From contig PUKU01000006.1 of assembly GCA_003550625.1 (NCBI GenBank), positions 1 through 11,513 of the forward strand: a stretch of DNA of 11,513 bases. The letters run 5' to 3'. The translations under genes and the position numbers were made by a program. The notes under the pieces are model-generated. The model saw only the letters and a program-made list of their open reading frames with translations. It was not told the DNA's origin and searched no databases. Of the stretch, positions 1 to 7,900 are shown piece after piece (position 1 is the first letter of the stretch; each line of letters starts with the position of its first letter). Origin of the DNA: Candidatus Aenigmatarchaeota archaeon. GTDB taxonomy: Archaea; Aenigmatarchaeota; Aenigmatarchaeia; PWEA01.

Positions 1-3000
1 CGACGGTCGAGCTTATCGAAGACGGAACGACCGTGGAAACAACAACCACGGACTCACAGGGATACTATGAGTTCGATCCCGTTACTGCAAGTACCGAGTA
101 CACCGTAGAAGCTTCCAAGGACGACTACGACGATGATTCGGAGACTGTTTTCGTGGAGCCGAACGAGGATGTGGAAGACGTGGACCTTTACCTGGATCCC
201 CATGAGGCTTCGATAAGGGGTACTGTCTACGATTATGTAGATGATTCAGAACTTCAAGATGTAACCGTAACCGCATATGATGAAAACGATGAAGAAATGG
301 ACCAAGATGAAACAGATGAGAATGGTGAATATAGCTTAATCGTTGATCCGAATGAGGAAGTAACTGTAGAGGCTTCTCATGAGGACTATGAAGATGAGGA
401 AAAGACAATAGAAACAGAGCCCGGTGGAGACCATATAGTGGACTTCGACCTACAACCTCTTGATGCTACTGTGTCCGGTACTGTTACCAATGTTAATACT
501 GGCAGTGGGGTTGAAGGAGCTACGGTTGAGTTCCAGGATGGAGGAGATACATGGAGTGATGTGACGGACTCGGATGGTGATTATGATGTTGTGATACCTG
601 CTCACCATGATCTGGATGTGGAGATAACCCACGATGACTACGAGACCAAGATCGTTGAAGATCTGCTTGTTACTGATCCTAACGAGGACTATGTAGAGAA
701 CTTTGAACTTACTCCAGAGGAGGCTGCGGTTGAGGGTACGGTGGAGGACGATGTAGAAGGATTCGGTATTGAGGGAGTCGACATTACTGTTGAAGGTGAT
801 GGGCAGACTTGGACCGGGGTAACGGACTCGGATGGTGAATACTACGTTGAGGTTGAGCCGGACATAACTGTTGACGTTACTGCCGAACATGATGACTATG
901 TTGATGAGACTGTTGAAGGAGTGGAGACTGAGCCTAATACTGTTGAAACGGTGGACTTTTCACTTGAGCCGCTGGATGCTACTGTGTCCGGTATAATTTC
1001 CGATTCAGTATCAGGCGATCCGGTGGATGATGCCAATATAACTTTCGATTACAGTACATACCAAGACGGTGCCGCCGAAAATACCACTGATGGCGATGGT
1101 TATTACGAGATCACCATACCCGCTCACGAGGAACCTGACGTAACGATAACCCACGACAACTACGAAGAAAAAACGGTTGCAAACGTTCTGGTAACCGAAC
1201 CACATGGAGACCACGAACAGGACTTCGAACTGACGCCAGACGAAGCTTTAATTGAAGGTACAGTTGGAAGCGAGGCAGGTGGATACGTTGAAGGCGTTGA
1301 TATAACCGTTTACGAAAACGGAACAGATATAGAAGTGGGATCCGACACTACGGATTCTGATGGTGATTACCTTGTTATCGTTAATCCACATGAGACCTAC
1401 GACGTGGAGGCTAGCCACGAGGAGTTCGTGGATGAAACGGAGGAGGACGTGTACGTGGGTGCAGGCGAAACTGTGGAAGTGGACTTCACACTTACTCCAC
1501 TATGGAAACTTAATGTTACCAAAGAAGGTGAAGGATATATAGATGTTGATGATACTGGAGTTACTTTACCCTACGTCGAGGAGTACGAACACACCGCGAA
1601 CGTTGAACTGAACGCGACACCAGAGGACGGGTGGAGTTTCGTGAAGTGGACGGGAGATGTTCCTGGTAAAATTCCGGCTGATGATTTAGTTTTATACCTT
1701 GACGCTGACGCCATCGAGGGACTGGAAGATGGTGATTCTATCGGGACATGGGAAGATTTATCAGGCGAAGGCAACGATGCCGAACAGAACACAGAAGCAA
1801 ATAGACCGCTTTATAAGACAGACGTGCTGAATGGGAACCCGGTTGTCAGGTTCGTTGATGAAAACGATTATCTTTCCTTTGAGAACTATAATAACAGGGC
1901 AAATGGTAGGATTACTCAACCCTCCACACATTTTGTAGTGTGGAGCATAGATGCTAATTCTTCCCACAGCTGGCCTTATGCATACGATAGTTATGATACT
2001 TCAAATAGACAGGGTTTTATATGGAACTCAGATGAAATCATCTTTTATGGAGGAGGGTCGAATGTTACCTACAGTAAGTCTCGTCCCTTTGACCATACCA
2101 TTAATTCAATGGTCTTAGATGGAGAAAATACTGTGGGTTATGAAAATGGCAAAGAGAAAGCATCAGGTGATGCAGGCAACGATGAAATGCAGGGTATCAC
2201 CATCGGAGGAAGGTCGGATGGTGACCCCAGGCTTTCTGGTGACATTGCAGAAATCCTCATTTACGACCGTGCTCTTTCTAATGAAGAGCGAGAACAAGTA
2301 GAGAATTATCTCAGTGGAAAGTGGGGTATAGATACTGAAAACAACCCCAATGGTGAAAGCGCCGAAGACGAAGAAATCACAGTAATTATGGATCAGGACA
2401 GGGAGGTGGTGGCTCACTTCGAGCCAGACGATGCTACGGTGAGTGGTGCTGTCAACGACTCGGTGAGTGGTGAGGTGGTCGAAGGGGCGGAGGTTGAGTT
2501 CTACAACGGTACTCACGTCTGGAACGATACCACGGACAGTGGTGGGAGTTACGAGGTAGTTGTTCCTGCGGACATGGAGCTGGACGTGAACGTTACTCAT
2601 GAGAACTACCAGAGCTACGAGGAAGACGGGGTTCTGGAAACGGAGCCTGGCGGGGAGCACACAGTGGACTTCTCGCTGGAGCCGCTGGACCACGAGTTCT
2701 GGGGAGAAGTGGTTGATGCTGAGACAGGAGAGGGTATAGAAGGAGCCACAGTTACTGTGGAGGTCGGAGAAGAGGTATTGAACGAAACTGACGTGGACTC
2801 AGACGGCGAATACTCGTTGGAAGTCGAGCCTCATCTGGAAGTTAACGTCACAGCAGACCACGAGGACTACAGATTTGTGACGGAGGAAGGTCTCGAGACC
2901 GAGGCCGGCGGAGAGGATGAGTTGAACTTTGAGCTCGAGCTGATGATCGATATAGACCTCTTCAGGGACATGGATCCGGGTTCCTTGGTGGTAGGTGAGG

Positions 3001-4880
3001 AGGAGGAAATAGCTGTAACGACAGAACTGTATGTAGATGAGGCAAACAACAACATAACCACCTTCGAGATACTTGACGAAGTTCCGTATGACTTCGTTCC
3101 ACCAGGCACTGATAGTATAGATGTGACGAGAACCAGAAGCTCGCCCTATGAACTGGAGGATATAACAGACGAAGCGACCATAGATGTATTCCAGGACGAG
3201 GAGAGCAGTAACTATGTAATCAACATCACAGTGGTCGAAATGGACGCAACGGAGCTAGGTGATCTAAAGGAGAACGACACGGTTGCCGTAAACTACACTA
3301 CGAAAAGCTCCGAGTTGGGTGTAGGTGATGAAAGAACGATGTATACAAACGCCACGGTTCAGGATACCGAGGGCAACGAAGAGGATGGCTGGCTAAACAC
3401 TACTATCAGCGTATACGATGTTGTGCTCAGAGGAAACAAGGACTTCTGGATACCAGATCTCACAAACCCACAGATAGCAAGCAGCAAGGTAACAATGACC
3501 TCAATAGGAGGTAAGAGCACGGAACTGATGTTAGCAGACTACGTTCCAGAAGGTACAGACGAGGTAAAGAACAAGACAATCAGTTACTACAACCACACGT
3601 CCGGAGAAACCTTTGACATGATCGAAGACGAAGACTACATACTAGAGGAAGATGATACAGGTGTCACACTTCCCGATGGGAAAGAAGCCAGGCTCTACCA
3701 CTACAATATGACCCCGGCAGCACTGGGTGAAAACGCTATATGGGACGGATACCTGTACGAAAACGACAGAATAACCATAGAGTATAACATGACCCTTATT
3801 GGCGGAGGCCAGTTCCGGTTGCCGACAACACTCGCTGGATTTGACCCCCTCACGGACGTGGAGATAAGAACTGAGATGCACGAAAGTGCCAACATACCTG
3901 CATTCGACACATCGCTCACCGCCCTGGAACATGATGTAAAGCCAGGAGAAACCATGCGAGGTGTCCTTAGGTTACAGAACATAGGAGGTAGGCTCGCAAC
4001 GGTGGATGTAGTTAACACATACTCCATACGTGATACCCACGGAGAAGTAGTCAACCAGAGAACAGATACGTTTGCAGTAAAGGACACAACTGAAAGGGAG
4101 TTAGAGCTAAAGATACCCGAGGACATCGAAGAAGGTATATACGTATTCGAGTCACTGGTCAAATACGTGGGAAGGGAAGCAATAGCCACAGATACATTCC
4201 GTGTAAAGATAGAGGAGGAGATGGAGTTCAGATGGACATACATACTACTGACGGTCCTGGGATTCGCTGCCCTGGTTGGTGTGATGTTAAAAAGAACAAT
4301 TGTGGACGGAGGAGGACGCGGATACGAAACAATCCAAAACAAGGGATCAAAGGCCTTCTTTGAAGGACTGGAAGAAGACAGAAAGGTACAGCACAGAAAC
4401 TCGGGTAAGAAAGAGGCGATTGCTATACTGGTTCTGATCGGGTTCATATTTTTCAGTGGCGTCTTTGCAACAGGAGAAACAGCTACCGGTATGTTTATCA
4501 GAAGAAGGCCAGAGGTAAGATCACTTATGTTCAACCAGTCTGAACCTGTGGTCAGTATACCCGATGGTGGAGTAGCCAAATTGGAGTTCGACACGTTGAT
4601 GTTAAGGGGTTACGAACCACAGAGTGCAAACATATTCCTGGATTACGGGAAAGATGTTGAAAGGCTGACGGTCATGGAAGACGACAGAGAACTTTGTGTG
4701 GTCAGAAGAAAAGAAGAACCCAGGTGCAGTCTGACACCGGATACAACTAGGAGACTGAAGACAGGCGAAACAAACCTAACTATCGGTGCGACATCAGAAG
4801 ACGGAACAAAAACGGATCTGAACGGAAGTTTGAAAATATACTACAACAAAGAATATGGTGAAACTTTTATTTGGAGATAG
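1..4880 (+). CDS. Giant repeat-stalk surface protein with lectin insert and membrane anchor (5' partial)
   Basis: The reading frame is open from base 3 with no stop upstream, so the N-terminus and signal peptide lie outside the window; the GTG at 33 falls inside the first repeat and is not a credible start. At least 1625 residues are visible. Domain order: eight carboxypeptidase-regulatory-like beta-sandwich repeats (3-1502 and 2436-2945), interrupted by an InlB-B-like domain (1503-2423) split by a LamG-like lectin domain (1668-2354); then a core homologous to genes 2 and 3 (2946-4221); TM helix 1 (about 4233-4286); a basic loop; hydrophobic helix 2 (about 4416-4475); and a final domain with one Cys pair (codons 4695 and 4725), the only cysteines seen. 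Asp/Glu content is extreme and sequons are frequent, as expected for a glycosylated ectodomain. The likely role is a surface stalk or adhesin; no enzymatic motif was recognised. Gene 2 starts 8 bases after the stop, suggesting co-transcription. Domain families were recognised by eye. Confidence 0.9.
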   Translation, partial: TVELIEDGTTVETTTTDSQGYYEFDPVTASTEYTVEASKDDYDDDSETVFVEPNEDVEDVDLYLDPHEASIRGTVYDYVDDSELQDVTVTAYDENDEEMDQDETDENGEYSLIVDPNEEVTVEASHEDYEDEEKTIETEPGGDHIVDFDLQPLDATVSGTVTNVNTGSGVEGATVEFQDGGDTWSDVTDSDGDYDVVIPAHHDLDVEITHDDYETKIVEDLLVTDPNEDYVENFELTPEEAAVEGTVEDDVEGFGIEGVDITVEGDGQTWTGVTDSDGEYYVEVEPDITVDVTAEHDDYVDETVEGVETEPNTVETVDFSLEPLDATVSGIISDSVSGDPVDDANITFDYSTYQDGAAENTTDGDGYYEITIPAHEEPDVTITHDNYEEKTVANVLVTEPHGDHEQDFELTPDEALIEGTVGSEAGGYVEGVDITVYENGTDIEVGSDTTDSDGDYLVIVNPHETYDVEASHEEFVDETEEDVYVGAGETVEVDFTLTPLWKLNVTKEGEGYIDVDDTGVTLPYVEEYEHTANVELNATPEDGWSFVKWTGDVPGKIPADDLVLYLDADAIEGLEDGDSIGTWEDLSGEGNDAEQNTEANRPLYKTDVLNGNPVVRFVDENDYLSFENYNNRANGRITQPSTHFVVWSIDANSSHSWPYAYDSYDTSNRQGFIWNSDEIIFYGGGSNVTYSKSRPFDHTINSMVLDGENTVGYENGKEKASGDAGNDEMQGITIGGRSDGDPRLSGDIAEILIYDRALSNEEREQVENYLSGKWGIDTENNPNGESAEDEEITVIMDQDREVVAHFEPDDATVSGAVNDSVSGEVVEGAEVEFYNGTHVWNDTTDSGGSYEVVVPADMELDVNVTHENYQSYEEDGVLETEPGGEHTVDFSLEPLDHEFWGEVVDAETGEGIEGATVTVEVGEEVLNETDVDSDGEYSLEVEPHLEVNVTADHEDYRFVTEEGLETEAGGEDELNFELELMIDIDLFRDMDPGSLVVGEEEEIAVTTELYVDEANNNITTFEILDEVPYDFVPPGTDSIDVTRTRSSPYELEDITDEATIDVFQDEESSNYVINITVVEMDATELGDLKENDTVAVNYTTKSSELGVGDERTMYTNATVQDTEGNEEDGWLNTTISVYDVVLRGNKDFWIPDLTNPQIASSKVTMTSIGGKSTELMLADYVPEGTDEVKNKTISYYNHTSGETFDMIEDEDYILEEDDTGVTLPDGKEARLYHYNMTPAALGENAIWDGYLYENDRITIEYNMTLIGGGQFRLPTTLAGFDPLTDVEIRTEMHESANIPAFDTSLTALEHDVKPGETMRGVLRLQNIGGRLATVDVVNTYSIRDTHGEVVNQRTDTFAVKDTTERELELKIPEDIEEGIYVFESLVKYVGREAIATDTFRVKIEEEMEFRWTYILLTVLGFAALVGVMLKRTIVDGGGRGYETIQNKGSKAFFEGLEEDRKVQHRNSGKKEAIAILVLIGFIFFSGVFATGETATGMFIRRRPEVRSLMFNQSEPVVSIPDGGVAKLEFDTLMLRGYEPQSANIFLDYGKDVERLTVMEDDRELCVVRRKEEPRCSLTPDTTRRLKTGETNLTIGATSEDGTKTDLNGSLKIYYNKEYGETFIWR
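3..1502 (+). repeat. Six tandem carboxypeptidase-regulatory-like repeats (R1-R6)
   Basis: Unit starts are at about 3 (R1, truncated by the window edge), 210, 468, 726, 981 and 1248; complete units are 85-89 residues. Each has an opening strand of the type xVxGTV, a middle turn TDSDG[DE]Y or variant (R3, R4, R6; TDENGEY in R2, TDSQGYY in R1, TDGDGYY in R5), a later [HK][DE][DEN][YF] motif, and a closing Asp-Phe-x-Leu-x-Pro. This is the CarboxypepD_reg / CNA-B-like seven-strand sandwich pattern. R3 and R5 form one subtype (IPAH followed by ITHD, ending LTPxEA). R2, R4 and R6 form another (V[DEN]P followed by EASHE or AEHD). The subtypes alternate. Short exact DNA matches persist, for example 19 bases shared between 462-480 and 975-993, and 17 bases between 564-580 and 822-838, implying fairly recent unit duplication or exchange. 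Confidence 0.88.
1503..2423 (+). other. InlB B-repeat-like domain, split by an inserted domain
   Basis: The front half (1503-1667) reads as the canonical pattern: WKLNVTKEGEG, then a variable stretch, then VELNATPEDGW and FVKWTGDVPG. The expected ending, a short acidic stretch followed by the strand ITVIMDQDREVVAHFE, is found only after about 229 residues, at 2355-2423. Joined together, the two parts make one continuous domain of about 78 residues of the divergent InlB B-repeat type (known family pattern: hydrophobic-V-x-G-x-G, TATPxxGWxFxxWxGD, ITVTMDxDxxVxAxF). These domains are common structural elements of bacterial and archaeal surface proteins. The split domain sits between repeats R6 and R7 of the stalk. 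Confidence 0.8.
1668..2354 (+). other. LamG / concanavalin A-like lectin domain inserted in the InlB-like domain
   Basis: About 229 residues of non-repetitive sequence, richer in Trp, Tyr and Arg than the stalk. The opening has the signature of the LamG-like family of surface and carbohydrate-binding proteins: LVLYLDADAIEGL, TWEDLSGEGNDA, RPLY, then LNGNPVVRF. The end is also typical: SGDIAEILIYDRALSNEE followed by a short helix ending in KWGI. Both hallmarks are present in order with the usual spacing, so the domain looks intact. LamG domains commonly bind glycans or mediate protein adhesion; the ligand cannot be read from sequence. Isoleucine codon use (ATC 7, ATT 5, ATA 3 by hand count) differs from the ATA preference in R2-R6 (12 of 20), which would fit a different origin. 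Confidence 0.85.
2436..2945 (+). repeat. Two further carboxypeptidase-regulatory-like repeats (R7, R8)
   Basis: R7 (2436-2693) and R8 (2694-2945) resume the stalk after the InlB/LamG cassette. R7 starts like R5 (TVSG...DSVSG) and carries the THENY version of the motif, so its front half is the R3/R5 subtype. Its ending (ETEPGG then DFSLEPLDH) matches R2 and R4, so R7 looks like a hybrid unit. R8 is of the R2/R4/R6 subtype (VEPH, then TADHEDY). In R7 the acidic turn has degenerated to TTDSGGSY, losing the second Asp. The pair leads directly into the core shared with genes 2 and 3. Confidence 0.86.
2946..4221 (+). other. Core region of gene 1 shared with genes 2 and 3 (DUF11-like Ig domains)
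   Basis: Three successive beta-rich blocks can be followed. Block I (about 2946-3410) contains FEILDEVPYDFVPPG and later LGDLKENDTVAVNYT. Block II (about 3411-3900) contains LADYVPEGTD, a DDTGVTLPDGKE strand, NDRITIEYNMT and the signature PTTLAGFDPLT (3822-3854). Block III (about 3912-4221) is a pre-membrane Ig-like domain (PGETMRGVLRLQN, then IPEDIEEGIYVFES). The same blocks recur in genes 2 and 3; gene 3 has MPTTIAGFDPVT at the equivalent place. The v-D-Y-x-P-x-G pattern is that of DUF11-type and related extracellular Ig-like modules. The family assignment is by eye; the homology among the three genes is the firmer statement. Confidence 0.72.
4233..4877 (+). other. Two membrane helices and a C-terminal extracellular domain of gene 1
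   Basis: Helix 1 (about 4233-4286, starting WTYILLTVLGFAALV) is followed by Lys-Arg and about 40 charged residues, consistent with a cytoplasmic loop. Helix 2 (about 4416-4475, AIAILVLIGFIFFSGVFATG) is preceded by GKK and followed by about 130 residues with N-X-S/T sequons and a Cys-X9-Cys pair (codons 4695 and 4725). By the positive-inside rule the loop is cytoplasmic and the last domain is outside. Helix 2 has the look of a Sec signal peptide (basic n-region, hydrophobic core, small residues after it). Genes 2 and 3 have only one C-terminal helix, so this extension is specific to gene 1 within the window. No in-frame ATG, GTG or TTG was seen just before helix 2. Confidence 0.7.
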
Positions 4881-4906
4881 AGATAAGTATGATAAGAAGG
4901 ACTATG
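4871..4906 (+). promoter_or_regulatory. Start region of gene 2 with competing start codons and ribosome binding sites
   Basis: Three in-frame starts exist. TTG at 4871 would overlap the end of gene 1 by 10 bases and has only a distant GGTG. ATG at 4889 has GGAG at 4873-4876, 12 bases away, which is long. ATG at 4904 has AAGG at 4897-4900, 3 bases away. All give a basic N-terminus followed by the same hydrophobic core, so the signal peptide does not choose between them. ATG at 4889 is taken as the compromise start; the choice remains open between 4889 and 4904. Confidence 0.5.
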
Positions 4907-7900
4907 AGTAAAAGAAGCTTACTGCTCCTCTTGGCCGTGGTGACATTAACAGTTACGGTCATAACCACTGGTAGCATAACAACGGCAGGGGATGTCCATT
5001 ACCCCGAATCATACGTAACAGAAAGGATAATTTCAGAATGGTTTCCGAACGGAACCATGGCAAACGAGTACGGTGAGGGTTCTGTGAAAGTTTTTACCCG
5101 TGATATACTACAGGAAGTGTCCCTGGAGCTCAGCGGAAAGGAAGGCACAAACCTACTTTCAACTGAGGCATATAGGCCTTCTCTTGCTTCGCCCGCCAGA
5201 AAGCCGACGAAACTTTATCTTAATACAACAGCAACAGATTCCAGACAGGACCTAAACTATGACATACATCTCGAAGAACTTGATGATATACCCAGGATAA
5301 ATATAACTGTCGATTACGAAAACCAAAAGGGAGGAAAGGACCTACACACATCAACGAACCATTTCAACTTTAACGTAACAATAGAATCCAACAAATTAAT
5401 ATCGGAGACAATGTTCGAGTTCAAATCTCCTAAGGAAACTGGTCCGATGGGCCAGGATTCATTTGACTTCTCCGAGCCAAAATGTACAGAAGGACACTGT
5501 ACTGTATACGATCTCGATAATGACACATACCATGAAAGGGTTGTTTGGACCGGTGAACTAAACGAAGGTGAGCCTGTTAATCTAAGTTTCGAAGGTGAAA
5601 CAACACCTGGTGAAAATTTCCAACAGGATGCACCCCTTCGGATGAGTGACGGGGATTATTATGCAACCTATGACTTAGGTGATACACATACAGGGATAGG
5701 CTTCGTTAGCAGGGAAGGTAGGGGGAACGTACGTTCAGGAATGTACATGGATGAGGGCAGGGATGAAAACTGGGTGGTGAGGGGTTTCATGAAAAACAGG
5801 GCCAGCGTTCTGGAATACGACGTAGATGGTTGGAAGTTCTACAAAACAGGTGACACAGAACCGTTGATGGTTTCAAATGAAAGTGAGACAATAGGACCAG
5901 GTGAATCAGTATACACGGACATATACGAGACCGAAAAGGGCGACAAAGATATGTACTATACCCTATACGACTGGGAACTGATATGGGGTGACTCAATATA
6001 TGAGGGATTTATCGAGCCGACTGTTCGTATGCCTGACATCCATCAGTTGGTAACCGGGCTTGATAGTGACATCTCCCTACCTAGAAACGATATAAGTAGG
6101 AGAGACCTGGACGTAAAAAACAAGGTAAGAAACCTAGGTGACGAGGAAGTAGAAGTCGAAAACGTAGAAATATTCTCTGATATTCCATACTACTCAGAAG
6201 AAGAGGATCCAACCAGCTGGTCCATCGACACAGGAAGTGTCAGTCTAGTATATAGAAACTACACAGAGGATGAGATGGATTCATATGACGTTACTGATTA
6301 TGCCAACATAACAAAAATAGAACCAGACGAAACCACTGATGGTCTAGTTCACGCGGAGATAAATATAACAAACAGCACTATAGACCGGTTCAGAACAAAC
6401 GATGAACTTATAATGAGGTACACCATCACATCCGATGGTTCCGAGGATGACATGACATATACCTTCTACAGCAACTCTAAATTGGTTTCCTCTTCCGGAA
6501 CTCCGGACACAGACCAGACCTACAAAGAAAGGTTTGTACAAGGCGCCGAACCAGAACCTGATCCAACAGTTCCGCCCACAGAACCAGAGAGAATTGAAAT
6601 AGACACAGTCGAATCCACGTCGTCGGTAATAACAGGGAATCTCGTAGAGGTCAAAAGATCCGATAGGATAATAGACACAGGAGGAAGGGGGTTCAGAGAG
6701 GTCGGTTTTGATATGATGCTACCAGAGGGAACCGAAATAGAAGTTCCATCAATAACAATAGAACACAGGAAGGAGGACGATGGATGGTATGAAATTAGTT
6801 CAGGGAACTACGAAGTCAACGAAAAGGGAACGTCGACAGTGGGCGACGAGAAGTACCAGATATATGAGATAGAAATGCTAGACTACGGAGAGCATGGATT
6901 TGTTCTTAACGATGAAGATATGGTAAATATAACATACAACGCAAGGCTCAACCGCGGTTCGAACGAGGTAATAACAAGACTTTCGGGTTATGATTACTAC
7001 GAAGACCGTTTTGTTTACGATGAGGCATCCACATCGATAAGGGTAGGCTGGAAGCTGGAGGAACTTCAGGTAGTCAGGGAGAGGTGGGAACAAGATAAAG
7101 CGGCTGTGGGTCAACCTGTAAGATGGACGAGAAAGGTATCTATCAATAATCCAAACGAAGAAACAGTTTCAAGGACACTGGAAGTCGATCTCCCCAGGGA
7201 ATCGTTTTCATGTCATGTAAACGGAAAAGATCTTGAGATACGTGACAGAAGAGGAAACGAGTTTGTTAGCGTGGACGTAAAACTGTCGCCGATGGAAAGG
7301 AAGGTGCTGCTCCTCGAGACCTATACTCCACCTGTAATACTGGAAGATGAAAGCATGGAGATACTTCAATCCAACGAAACAAGCGTCAAGTTTCTGGTGG
7401 AAAACACTGTACATAACCCATCCTATCATAGATATTACGAGGTTTACAGAACGATGGACCTGAGGAAAGAACAGGTAGAATCCGCGATCATAAGCGGTCA
7501 AACGACTGATTATTTCATGGAAAGAGATATGTTACACATAGGTCCAATGGACATTCCAAGGGACGGTAGAGAAAACATCTCACTTGTTTACAGAGAACTT
7601 CCGCCGGTTCTTGTTCTTTCGACCGCTGCGAAAAACTTCACAGACCCGGAGAATGTGGAGGTTTCGGTGCTGGCAGTAGGAGGTGAAGGATACAAAGGTG
7701 GGAATATAGAACTATCGGTATTTGGGCCATACCCGGAAACCGGTAGGGTATTCAGCGACCTAATTGGAATGCCAGATAGCTCAATCGATAGAACGTTTAA
7801 AATAGATATGGGCGGTCTTCCCGAGGGAAACTACACACTTGAGGCAAACATGAGAAGAGGCTTCCAGGTAATCGAAACTGATAAAACAAGCTTTTGGATA

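Noticed and set aside
33..35. GTG as the start codon of gene 1
   Set aside because: The frame is open to the window edge and the bases before it already encode a strand of the first repeat; no signal peptide follows it.
1548..1571. Peptide DDTGVTLP present in both the InlB-like domain and block II (about 3651-3674)
   Set aside because: The synonymous positions differ at most codons and the surrounding folds are unrelated, so chance or convergence is more likely than recent gene conversion.
1922..1945. Perfect 8-base inverted repeat (CTCCACAC / GTGTGGAG) with an 8-base loop
   Set aside because: It lies inside the lectin coding sequence and a few such matches are expected by chance in 11.5 kb; there is no T-tract or regulatory context.
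3701..4594. Long reverse-strand open frame of about 297 codons
   Set aside because: It is antisense to the best-supported part of gene 1, is rich in Ser/Thr/Pro/Val as expected from the complement of this codon use, and shows no recognisable domain.
4831..4870. AT-rich stretch before gene 2 (AAAATATAC, later CTTTTATTT) as promoter or terminator
   Set aside because: No BRE next to it, a poor match to the TATA consensus, and the close gene spacing fits read-through from gene 1 better.
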